In this document: positions 7,778-15,803 of the stretch, one piece after another
Layout: each line of letters starts with the position of its first letter
How positions within the stretch are numbered: the stretch's first letter is position 1
Assembly: GCA_947473125.1 (NCBI GenBank)
Contig: CANJDH010000045.1
Span: forward strand, 1 to 35,828
DNA: 35,828 bases
Direction: 5' to 3'
Source of the DNA: Burkholderiales bacterium
Lineage (GTDB): Bacteria; Pseudomonadota; Gammaproteobacteria; Burkholderiales; JAEUOS01
Made by a program: the position numbers and the translations under genes
The notes under the pieces: generated by a model
What the model saw: only the letters and a program-made list of their open reading frames with translations
What the model was told of the DNA's origin: nothing
Databases searched by the model: none

Positions 7778-10700
7778 ATGCCCGCGCCGCCGCCCGCATC
7801 GACCCAGACCCTTTCTCGCGAGGATCTTTCGGTCGAGCTCAAACGGCAGACCATCGAGTTTGCGGAGCGGGCGCTGATCAAGCGCACCGAATCGATCCAG
7901 CTGCAAAAAGCCTACGCCGACGAGCTCAAGGTGGCCATCATGGCCGAATTGCAGACGCGGCGGTCGCGTGACCTCGCACTCGAGCGCGTAGAAAAGACTC
8001 GTGCCGAGCAGGCCGCTGCGGAAGAGGCAGTGAAAGCGGCCGATGCGCAACTGGCGCAGATGCGCGCGCGGCTCGCCGAGACCGAACTGCGCATCAAGAC
8101 CGCCGGCTCGGCCCCGATGGTCGGCACGGGCGGCACGCCCCCGGCAGCCGCGGGCAACCTCGACCGGCAGATCCAGGCAGCCGAGTTGCGTCGCAGCACC
8201 GCCGAAAATGCGGAACTCGCTGCGCGCTTGCGCCAACTTGAAACGCACAGCGCCCAATTGGCGAGCGAACGGGACCAACTAGCTGCAGCGGTACGGTCGG
8301 TCGAGCAGGAACGCGATGCCGCGCGTGCCGCGCAGGTTACAGCGGCCAAGGCAACCGCCAACGCGCCGCCAGCCGTCCCCGCTCTCTCGCCTGCGACGCC
8401 GGGGGTGACGCAGATTCTGCGTGTACTGGCCGACAGCCATCGCCCCCAACCTGCGGATGCGGATACCGGGATAGCTCTCGCCTCCCGCCCGAAAGGGCCT
8501 GGGAGCGAATTGCAACTCACCGAAGCGGCCACCAGCGAGGAGCGCGCCAAGGTTGCGGCGGCGGCCAAAAAACTGGAGGAAGCAGTACGAGCGCGCCTTG
8601 CGACCGAGCAGCGCGTGCGCAGCGAAGAACAAAAGCAGGCCGCGGCGCAGGGCGACATCGACAAGGCCGCAAGCACCCAAAAACTGCTCGCCCAAGACCT
8701 GGAACGGGAAAAGGCGCGTCGTACCGAACTCGAACAGCAAATAGCGGCCGCGCGCGCCGCGCGCAGCGAGTTGGACCAACGCTTGATCGAGACCGCGGCG
8801 GAGCACAACCGCCTAAAGCTCGACTTGCAGGCGGCGCAGAGTGAAGCGGAGGCGGCAAAAATTGAGACCGCCCGCGCATTCGAGGATCTCAAACAGGCCA
8901 ATGCGCGGCTGCAGCAGATGCGCGGGGAGCTTGCCGCAGGCCAAAGCGCCGCCCAAGCGCAGCAACGCGAGCTTGCCGAAACCCTGGCCTTGGGCGCGGC
9001 CCGCACCGACGAACTGGCGCGGGAGCGCGCTGCAGTTGCAACCGCGCAGTCTACTCTGGCCGGCATCAGCAGCGAGCGCTCTCTTGCGGAGCGTGCGCTG
9101 CAAGAAACATCAGGGGAATTGGCCAAGGCGAAAGCGGCTGCGGAGACTGCGCGCAACGAGGCCGATCTGGTGGCACGGGGTGTGGCTGCGGTCGCGGCGG
9201 CCCTCGATGCGAGCGGCGCGGAGCTCACCGCACGGCAGTCACAAGCAGCAACCCTTAAGGCAGCGCTGGCGGACACGCTCGCCCAAGTCGCGGCGTTCGA
9301 GGCCGATCTGCGCACCGAGCGCGAAGCCTTGCTCTCCGCCACGACGGAACACGACACGGTCAAGGCGCGGCGCCTGGCAAGCGAGGCCAGCGCTGAAGCG
9401 GAGCGCGTCGCGCTCGACGATGCATCGCGCGCCATGTCCGCCTTGATTGCACGCAAGAACGAGCAGTCCTCGGTTCTCGAAGCCGGTGAACGTGCACGTA
9501 AAGAGATTGAACAGCGTGCCGCCGGCGTCGAGGCCACGCGCCGCCAGCGTGAAGCGCAGCTCGCGGCAGCCGCCGAGCAGAATGCCGCGTTGGCACGCGA
9601 CGTCAGCACGGCTCTGGCAGAACGTGATGCCGCGAACCGCCAGACCGAAACCCTGCGCAACGAGCGCCGCGAGTTCGAATTGCAGGCTTCGCAAGAACGC
9701 GCCGCTATGGCGCGCGAGCGCTCTACCAGCTCTGGCGAACGAGCGGAACGCCAACGTGCCGAAGCCGAATTTGCAGATCTGCGTCTCGAGGCGGCAAGCT
9801 TCGCCGGGCGGCTCGCCGCCGCGCGTGCGGCCCAAGCTGCGCAGCAAGACGAGGTCGAAGCTCTGGAACAACAGCAACGCCAGCACGCGGCCCATTCCCG
9901 GGGACAAGTCGAGGCGTTGCGCGTGGTACGGGCGGCGCGCATCGAGGCGGAGCAGGCGGCGGGTGCGGAACGACTCGCCCAGGCCCGGGCGCGAGCCGCG
10001 CATGCCGAAACACGCGCCGGCCTGCAGGCGATGCTCCAGGGGCGTGCCGCCGCGAACGAAGAATTGCACCAGGCGCAGACCCAGCGCGACGACCTGCGCG
10101 CCCAAGGCGTCAGCGCGCAGGAAGCGGCCGAGAAAGCGCTGGCATCATGGCAGGCAAGGCGTGACGAGGTCGCCAAGCTTGAGCGCAGCGCGAAACTGGA
10201 AGACGAGGCGCGCGCGCACCTCGACACCCTGATGGGAATGATGCTCGGCGAGCGCCGCGCCCTCGAAGCGGACTTCGCAGCCGCGCGCGTTGCCGAAGCG
10301 GTGCTGCGGGCTCAGCTGGCCGAAACCGGGGCCGGTGCGCGCCATGCTGCCGCGATGCATGCCGCCATTGAATTGCCCGACACCAGTGCACTCGATGCGC
10401 AACACGCGCAGGGCGCGGCCCGGTTGCAAGCCATTGAGGCGGCTATTGCTGCCCAGACTGTGCGCACCGAGGCCGCTGAGGCAAGCCTCGCATCCCTGCA
10501 GCAAGATGAAAGCAACCTCTCCGCCGAATACGATGCGCTTGAAACGCGTCTCGCCCAATCAGCGGCGACCCAGCATCAGGCCCGCGCTGCCCTTGAGGAA
10601 AAACGCCTGCGCGATGCAGAGCAGCTACGCGTGACCGAACAGCAGTCTGCGGCTGTCGAGTTGCGCCTCAGCGACGCCGCGGCGCAACTCGTCGCGCAAC

Positions 10701-11524
10701 AGAGTGCGCTCACGGCGGCGCTGGACGCGCTTACGCTCGCGGCCGGACAACGCCAGGTCGAAGAGGCGCGTGCACAAAATGAACGAATTGCCCTTGCGCG
10801 GGCCCACGCCGAGGCGGAAGCGGCACGCAGCGCGGCAGGGGCCGAGGCGTCCCTTTCCCTGGAAGCGCTACGTCGCCAGGGTGCAGAAGAGATCGAGACG
10901 CAACGTTATCTTGAACAGGAACTGGAACGTATTCAGACTCGAGCTGCTGCCACGCTCGATTCCCTTAATCGGGAACAGGCAGCCCATGTCGCAGCCGAGA
11001 AGCAACTCGCCGAGGCACAGGCGCGCAGGGAGTCGATGCAGGCGTCCTTGCTGCACCTGCAGGAAGAAAGCGGGCATGGCGAACGTGAAGCCCAACGCAC
11101 GGCCGGCGAAGTCGACAACGCGCGCGAACGGCTGCAGTTTGCCAATGACGATCTCACGCGCCTGCTCGACGACATTGCGCGCGCCGAATCCGACGCGGCG
11201 TCTGCGCGCATTACCCTCGACACGGTTGGCGCACGCGATGTCCCGGTCGCGGCCCATATCGTGCCAAAACGTCAAGGCGCGCGCTGGATGTGGCTGGGGG
11301 TACCCGTGGCGTTCAGCGCATTGGTCGCAGCGGTTTATCTGGTGCCGCGCTACTGGCCGACACAATCCGAGGACCAGTCACCTGGTGCCGTCGTTGCGCC
11401 CGCGGCGTCCGGCACCCGCCCGGGCGCGGGATCGCCGGAAGCTCCGCTGTTCCCCGCCGACCCGAATGCGACGCGCGACCTGAGTCTGAGCTACGAGCTC
11501 AAAGCGCTGCCAAAGCGCCCCTGA
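7778..11524 (+). CDS. Giant Ala/Glu/Arg/Gln-rich coiled-coil protein with C-terminal membrane anchor
   Basis: A 1248-residue protein of unknown function. Nearly the whole chain is low in Pro and Gly and rich in Ala, Glu, Arg, Gln and Leu with heptad-like spacing, as in long coiled-coil rods. The rod is broken by Pro/Gly-rich linkers near residues 109-125 and 195-250. From about residue 260 to 1150 it is almost continuous. A single hydrophobic segment (WLGVPVAFSALVAAVYLVP, about residues 1170-1190) follows a basic stretch (PKRQGAR), which predicts the rod in the cytoplasm and a tail of about 57 Pro-rich residues in the periplasm. There is no Walker A or B motif, so it is not an SMC or RecN ATPase. 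It follows the cyclase-FHA gene after 14 bases and has no strong ribosome-binding site, suggesting coupled expression. It could be a scaffold, tether or cell-pole organiser; none of these is demonstrated. Annotators may call it SMC-like by composition alone. Confidence 0.85.
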   Translation: MPAPPPASTQTLSREDLSVELKRQTIEFAERALIKRTESIQLQKAYADELKVAIMAELQTRRSRDLALERVEKTRAEQAAAEEAVKAADAQLAQMRARLAETELRIKTAGSAPMVGTGGTPPAAAGNLDRQIQAAELRRSTAENAELAARLRQLETHSAQLASERDQLAAAVRSVEQERDAARAAQVTAAKATANAPPAVPALSPATPGVTQILRVLADSHRPQPADADTGIALASRPKGPGSELQLTEAATSEERAKVAAAAKKLEEAVRARLATEQRVRSEEQKQAAAQGDIDKAASTQKLLAQDLEREKARRTELEQQIAAARAARSELDQRLIETAAEHNRLKLDLQAAQSEAEAAKIETARAFEDLKQANARLQQMRGELAAGQSAAQAQQRELAETLALGAARTDELARERAAVATAQSTLAGISSERSLAERALQETSGELAKAKAAAETARNEADLVARGVAAVAAALDASGAELTARQSQAATLKAALADTLAQVAAFEADLRTEREALLSATTEHDTVKARRLASEASAEAERVALDDASRAMSALIARKNEQSSVLEAGERARKEIEQRAAGVEATRRQREAQLAAAAEQNAALARDVSTALAERDAANRQTETLRNERREFELQASQERAAMARERSTSSGERAERQRAEAEFADLRLEAASFAGRLAAARAAQAAQQDEVEALEQQQRQHAAHSRGQVEALRVVRAARIEAEQAAGAERLAQARARAAHAETRAGLQAMLQGRAAANEELHQAQTQRDDLRAQGVSAQEAAEKALASWQARRDEVAKLERSAKLEDEARAHLDTLMGMMLGERRALEADFAAARVAEAVLRAQLAETGAGARHAAAMHAAIELPDTSALDAQHAQGAARLQAIEAAIAAQTVRTEAAEASLASLQQDESNLSAEYDALETRLAQSAATQHQARAALEEKRLRDAEQLRVTEQQSAAVELRLSDAAAQLVAQQSALTAALDALTLAAGQRQVEEARAQNERIALARAHAEAEAARSAAGAEASLSLEALRRQGAEEIETQRYLEQELERIQTRAAATLDSLNREQAAHVAAEKQLAEAQARRESMQASLLHLQEESGHGEREAQRTAGEVDNARERLQFANDDLTRLLDDIARAESDAASARITLDTVGARDVPVAAHIVPKRQGARWMWLGVPVAFSALVAAVYLVPRYWPTQSEDQSPGAVVAPAASGTRPGAGSPEAPLFPADPNATRDLSLSYELKALPKRP

Positions 11525-11530
11525 AACCCG

Positions 11531-11559
11531 CCGAGAACCGCTCCAGGAGCAGCTCTCGG
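11531..11559. terminator. Hairpin between convergent genes (possible bidirectional terminator)
   Basis: An interrupted hairpin sits in the 51-base gap between the convergent coiled-coil and oxidoreductase genes. The outer stem CCGAGA / TCTCGG encloses an inner stem GCTC / GAGC with a three-base loop. No T tract follows on either strand, so intrinsic termination is uncertain; the position between two convergent stop codons is the main support. Confidence 0.4.
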
Positions 11560-11575
11560 GTCGATGCCCTTGCAT

Positions 11576-14500
11576 TCAGGCGGCCTGCGCCGAGACCGGA
11601 TGCCCGTCACGATAGCGCGCCAGCAGCTTTTCCTGGTGCGCGCTGGCAGCGGCCAGGTGGCGCTCCTTGACATGCCCGTAGCCGCGGATTTCCTCGGGAA
11701 TTGATGCGATCGCTTCCGCCATATCGAGATTGTCTTTGGAAAGTGTCGACAGCAGGCCCGACACGGTATCGCGATACCGGTCGATCAAGGCACGCTCGGT
11801 GCGGCGCTCTGCGGTGTAGCCAAACACATCGAAGGCCGTGCCGCGCAGCCCCTTGAGCTTCGCGAGCACGCCGAACACCCGCATCATCCACTGCCCGTAC
11901 TGGCGCTTGACCAGTTCGCCCTTGTCGTTGCGTTTCGCCAGGAGCGGCGGGGCAAGGTAGAACTTCAACTGGTAATCCCCTTCGAACTGGGCGCGGATTT
12001 TTTCCATGAAGGCCGGGTCGCTATGGAGGCGCGCCACTTCGTATTCGTCCTTGTAGGCCATCAGCTTGTACAAATAGCGCGCCACGGATTCGGTCAGCCT
12101 GGATCCGCCCACTTTTGCGGCTTCGGCCTGACGCACCTGCTCGACAAACTCGCTGTAGCGGCGCGCGTACGCCGCATCCTGATAGGCGGTGAGCAACTCG
12201 ACGCGCTTGGCCACGAGTTCCTCCAGGTTGCGCGAGAAGCCGCCGGCGGCCTGGTTGCGCGGCGTGAGCGTCACCACCTGCGCCGGCGTCGCGATGCGCT
12301 CGACGGCGCCGCCATCAACCACGGCGTAGCGGCCCCAGCCGAATGCCTTCTTGTTGAAATCGACCGACACGCCATTCAACTCGACGGCGCGCATCAATGC
12401 CGCTTCGCCGACCGGCACCAGCCCCTGCTGGAACGCGTAACCGAGCAGGAACATGTTGGTGGCAATCGCATCACCCATGAGTGCCGTGGCAAGACGGTTT
12501 GCGGCGACCAGGGTCAGCGCGTCCTTGCCCGCCGCCTGCGCCAACGCCTGTTCGAGGGCATCGGCCGGCAATGTCCAATTCGGATCCTTCACAAACGCCG
12601 ACGTCGGGGCCAGCGTGCTGTTGACCAGAATACGGGTGCGCCCTTCACCGACGCGGGAAAGCACGTCTTTGCCGGCCGTCACCACCAGATCCGCCCCCAC
12701 CACCAGGTCGGCGGCTGCGGTGCCGACACGCGTGGCATGCAGGTCCTCGCTGCGCGCGGCAATCTGCACATGGCTGGTCACCTGGCCGCCTTTCTGGGCC
12801 AGACCCGACATGTCGAGCACCTGCGCGCTCTTGCCTTCAAGATGCGCCGCCACCGCGACAATCTGCCCGATGGTGATCACGCCGGTGCCGCCGATGCCGG
12901 TGACCAGGATATTGAACGGCTGGGTGATCGCCGGAATCGTCGGTGCCGGGAAGTCGGGGAAAGCGGTGGCGTCCGCGCCGGCCTTGGCGTTGGCGGTCGG
13001 CGTCGCCTTGCCGGGCTTCCTGAGGGCGCCCCCTTCAACGGTCACGAAGCTCGGGCAAAAGCCGTTGACGCACGAATAGTCCTTGTTGCACGCCGACTGG
13101 TTGATCTTGCGCTTGCGGCCCAGCTCGGTCTCGAGCGGTTCGACCGAAATGCAGTTCGATTTCACCGAACAGTCGCCACAGCCTTCGCATACCGCGTCAT
13201 TGACGAAAGCGCGTTTGGCCGGGTCCGGAAACTGGCCGATCTTGCGGCGCCGGCGTTTTTCGGAAGCACAGGTCTGGTCGTAGATGACCGCAGAGATGCC
13301 GGGCATTTCGCGCAACTGCTTTTGTACTGCGTCGAGCTGATCCCGATGATGCACCGTCACGCCGGGCGCCCATGCTGTGCCGCCTGCGTATTTCTCAGGT
13401 TCGTCGGTCACCACCATGATGGGCGTGACGCCTTCGGCATGGAGTTGCTGCGAGATCAACCACGGATTGAGCGGCCCATCATGCCGCTGGCCACCGGTCA
13501 TGGCCACTGCATCGTTGAACAAGATCTTGTAGGTGGCATTGACCCGCGAGGCCACAGCCGCACGAATCGCCAGCAGGCCGGAATGAAAGTAGGTGCCGTC
13601 GCCGAGATTGACGAACACATGTTTCTCGTCTGTGAAGTGCGCCGCGCCGGCCCAGGTGACGCCTTCTGCACCCATGTGCGTGAAGGTCGAGGTTTCGCGG
13701 TCCATCCATTGCGCCATGTAGTGGCAACCGATGCCTGCCAGCGCGCGCGAGCCTTCGGGCACCCGGGTCGAGGTGTTGTGCGGGCAACCCGAACAGAAGT
13801 AGGGCGTGCGCACCGCCATCGGCGCGGCCTTCGCGAGCGCGCCTTCCTTGGCGTCAAGAAACGCAATGCGTGCATCGAGCCTTGCCTGGAGATCCGCTCC
13901 CACCAACGGTTTTAGCCGTGACACCAGGGCGCGTGCAATGATCGAGGGGGTCAGCTCGCCGTGCAGGGGCAGCAGCGGCTGGCCGGCATCGGCAAATTTT
14001 CCGGTCACGCGCGGCGCCTGGCCGGTGCCGAACAGGATTTCCTTGGTTTGCGCTTCGATCAGGGAGCGCTTCTCTTCGACCACGAAGATTTCATCGAGTC
14101 CTTGCGCAAACTCGCGCACGCCGGTTTCTTCGAGGGGCCACGTCACGCCAATCTTGTAGAGGCGAATGCCGAGGCCGGCCGCCATTTTCTGGTCGATGCC
14201 CAGGTCGGCCAGCGCCTGGCGCAGATCCGCATAAGCCTTGCCGGCCGAGGCCAGCCCGAGCTTCGGCTTGACGCCCGCAGCCTCGCGCCACAACACCTGG
14301 TTAAGCCGGTTGGCGCGCACATAGGCCTTGACGGCCGGCAGCTTGTAGTTGAGCAGGCGCGCCTCTTCGCCGATGAAATCGATGTAATTGAACCGGATCG
14401 ACAACCCGCCGGGCGGCAATTCGAAGTCTTGCGGAATCACCGGCGCGACCCGGCCCGGCGCCAGCTCGACCGTGGCGCCGGATTCGACGATGTCGGTCAC

Positions 14501-15124
14501 GCACTTGATGCCGCTCCAGAGCGAGGCATAGCGCGACAGCGCGAAGCCGTGCAGTCCATAGTGGAGGATGTCCTGCACGCTCGCCGGGTAGAACACCGGC
14601 GTCGAGCACGCAATCAGTATCTGTTCCGACTGGTGTGCGGTAGTGGAAGACTTGGCGCCATGATCGTCCCCCGCCAGGGCCAGCACGCCGCCCCACGGCG
14701 AGGTCCCCGCCATGTTGGCGTGCTTGAACACGTCGCCGCTGCGGTCTACGCCCGGGCCCTTGCCGTACCAGATGCCGAACACGCCGTCGTAGCGTGCGCC
14801 CTGAAACATGTTGACCTGCTGCGTTCCCCAGATGGACGTCGCCGCCAGGTCTTCGTTGACGCCCGGCTGAAACACGATGTGGTGTTCCTTGAGGTGCTTC
14901 TTCGCCTTGGCCAGCGACTGGTCATAGCTGCCCAGCGGCGAGCCCCGGTAGCCGGAAATGAAACCCGCCGTGTTCTTGCCGCGGCGCAAATCGACCTCCC
15001 GCTGCAGCATCGGCAATCGCACCAGCGCCTGCGTGCCGGTCATGAAGGCGGTACCGGTATCGAGCGTGTATTTATCGTCGAGGGAGATTTTGTCCAGCAG
15101 CGCGGGATCGACCGGAGCATTCAT
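11576..15124 (-). CDS. Fused indolepyruvate:ferredoxin oxidoreductase
   Basis: A 1182-residue single-chain 2-oxoacid:ferredoxin oxidoreductase that oxidatively decarboxylates aryl-pyruvates (indole-, phenyl- or 4-hydroxyphenylpyruvate) to acyl-CoA with reduction of ferredoxin. In order: pyrimidine-binding and TPP domains (GFISGYRGSPLG near the N-terminus, CSGCPHN at 444-450, GDGTYFHSG near 508), a ferredoxin-like [4Fe-4S] segment (CEGCGDC from residue 646, further cysteines in CNKDYSCVNGFC), and a C-terminal gamma domain (ILVTGIGGTGVITIGQ near 736). The alpha and gamma parts, separate genes in archaea, are fused here, as in several proteobacteria. The frame is open upstream to 15280, but the ATG at 15124 matches the family N-terminus and leaves a 133-base divergent regulatory region shared with an Lrp-type gene. 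With the hppD locus 9 kb away it points to aromatic amino-acid breakdown. Confidence 0.92.
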   Translation of the reverse strand: MNAPVDPALLDKISLDDKYTLDTGTAFMTGTQALVRLPMLQREVDLRRGKNTAGFISGYRGSPLGSYDQSLAKAKKHLKEHHIVFQPGVNEDLAATSIWGTQQVNMFQGARYDGVFGIWYGKGPGVDRSGDVFKHANMAGTSPWGGVLALAGDDHGAKSSTTAHQSEQILIACSTPVFYPASVQDILHYGLHGFALSRYASLWSGIKCVTDIVESGATVELAPGRVAPVIPQDFELPPGGLSIRFNYIDFIGEEARLLNYKLPAVKAYVRANRLNQVLWREAAGVKPKLGLASAGKAYADLRQALADLGIDQKMAAGLGIRLYKIGVTWPLEETGVREFAQGLDEIFVVEEKRSLIEAQTKEILFGTGQAPRVTGKFADAGQPLLPLHGELTPSIIARALVSRLKPLVGADLQARLDARIAFLDAKEGALAKAAPMAVRTPYFCSGCPHNTSTRVPEGSRALAGIGCHYMAQWMDRETSTFTHMGAEGVTWAGAAHFTDEKHVFVNLGDGTYFHSGLLAIRAAVASRVNATYKILFNDAVAMTGGQRHDGPLNPWLISQQLHAEGVTPIMVVTDEPEKYAGGTAWAPGVTVHHRDQLDAVQKQLREMPGISAVIYDQTCASEKRRRRKIGQFPDPAKRAFVNDAVCEGCGDCSVKSNCISVEPLETELGRKRKINQSACNKDYSCVNGFCPSFVTVEGGALRKPGKATPTANAKAGADATAFPDFPAPTIPAITQPFNILVTGIGGTGVITIGQIVAVAAHLEGKSAQVLDMSGLAQKGGQVTSHVQIAARSEDLHATRVGTAAADLVVGADLVVTAGKDVLSRVGEGRTRILVNSTLAPTSAFVKDPNWTLPADALEQALAQAAGKDALTLVAANRLATALMGDAIATNMFLLGYAFQQGLVPVGEAALMRAVELNGVSVDFNKKAFGWGRYAVVDGGAVERIATPAQVVTLTPRNQAAGGFSRNLEELVAKRVELLTAYQDAAYARRYSEFVEQVRQAEAAKVGGSRLTESVARYLYKLMAYKDEYEVARLHSDPAFMEKIRAQFEGDYQLKFYLAPPLLAKRNDKGELVKRQYGQWMMRVFGVLAKLKGLRGTAFDVFGYTAERRTERALIDRYRDTVSGLLSTLSKDNLDMAEAIASIPEEIRGYGHVKERHLAAASAHQEKLLARYRDGHPVSAQAA

Positions 15125-15257
15125 GGGGGTGCCTGGAAAGAAAAAAGAATACAGCGAGTATAGACAAGCCTCGGCGGAAAATTTTTCCCGAATTTGCGCA
15201 AAACCGGGCTTTTGCGATACATTTTGCGTTGCAGCAACGCCAATTTTGGGGAAAAAC
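15125..15257. promoter_or_regulatory. Divergent control region with three palindromes
   Basis: The region between the indolepyruvate oxidoreductase and Lrp-type genes holds three perfect dyads in a row. They are GGAAAA-T-TTTTCC (15176-15188), CGCAAAA-N6-TTTTGCG (15197-15216) and GCGTTGC-A-GCAACGC (15226-15240). Centre-to-centre distances are about 25 and 27 bases. Lrp/AsnC proteins form octamers and bind arrays of such sites, so these are the likely operators for auto-regulation and control of the oxidoreductase. Binding by the adjacent regulator is an inference; the dyads are seen directly. Confidence 0.55.
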
Positions 15258-15746
15258 ATGTCGCGCAGCACATCCGCCATCGAACTCGATCACACCGATC
15301 TGAAAATTCTCGACGCCTTGCAGCGCAATGGGCGCCTCACCAACGCCGAACTTGCCGACAAGGCAGGCTTGTCGTTGTCACCCTGCTGGCGGCGCTTGAA
15401 GCGCCTCGAAGAGTCCGGGGTGATCGAGGGCTATCAAGCAGTGCTGGATCGCCGCGCACTCGGACTTGGCGTGACCGCCTTCGTGCGTGTCGATATCGAA
15501 CGCCATACGCCCGTGATGGAGCGCCGCTTCGAAGATGCAATTGCCGACTTGCCCGAGATCGTGTCGTGCCACGTGATCTCGGGCGAGGGAGCCTTTATGC
15601 TGATCGTGATGACCGAGTCGCTCGAAAGTTTTTCAGCCTTCGCCCTCAACACGCTGATGGCGCTACCGGGCGTGAAAGACACGCAAACGAGTTTCTCGCT
15701 AAAGGAAGTGAAGAAATCTTCGCGGCTGCCTCTAAAGCTGCGTTGA
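15258..15746 (+). CDS. Lrp/AsnC family transcriptional regulator (divergent from indolepyruvate oxidoreductase)
   Basis: A 162-residue regulator. An N-terminal winged helix-turn-helix covers about residues 8-70 (LDHTDLKILDALQRNGRLTN, then LSLSPCWRRLKRLEESGVI), and a C-terminal RAM ligand-binding domain follows (ISGEGAFMLIVMTESLESF, ALNTLMALPGVKDTQTSFSL). Such proteins sense amino acids or their derivatives. Divergent placement, 133 bases from the oxidoreductase, makes that gene and itself the likely targets; an aromatic amino acid or its 2-oxo acid is a reasonable ligand guess. The start at 15258 was chosen because the reading frame upstream is antisense to the oxidoreductase and the HTH begins at the usual distance. 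Confidence 0.9.
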   Translation: MSRSTSAIELDHTDLKILDALQRNGRLTNAELADKAGLSLSPCWRRLKRLEESGVIEGYQAVLDRRALGLGVTAFVRVDIERHTPVMERRFEDAIADLPEIVSCHVISGEGAFMLIVMTESLESFSAFALNTLMALPGVKDTQTSFSLKEVKKSSRLPLKLR

Positions 15747-15785
15747 TTGGCCGGTCTGACGATCCCTGAGTTGCGGGGGCGATTG

Positions 15786-15801
15786 GCGCGTGCCGGCGCG
15801 C
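15786..15801. terminator. GC-rich hairpin between convergent genes
   Basis: GCGCG / CGCGC stem with a six-base loop in the 57-base gap between the convergent Lrp-type gene and the molybdopterin oxidoreductase gene. No T tract. Possible terminator, weakly supported. Confidence 0.25.
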
Positions 15802-15803
15802 AT

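Noticed and set aside
7912-10227. A long open frame (over 700 codons) on the minus strand opposite the coiled-coil gene.
   Set aside because: Its product is a Ser/Arg/Cys/Ala-rich string without domains, as expected from reading GCG/GAG/CAG-rich codons backwards; the plus-strand frame has proper coiled-coil composition and a membrane anchor.
7778-11524. SMC/RecN-type ATPase.
   Set aside because: No Walker A, Walker B or ABC signature; only the coiled-coil composition is shared.
12023-13915. A 630-codon open frame on the plus strand opposite the indolepyruvate oxidoreductase.
   Set aside because: Arg/His/Gly-rich antisense shadow; the minus-strand frame carries all oxidoreductase motifs.
15125-15280. 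Longer N-terminus for the indolepyruvate oxidoreductase.
   Set aside because: The extra 52 residues are not family-like and would run through the three palindromes and into the divergent regulator; the ATG at 15124 fits.
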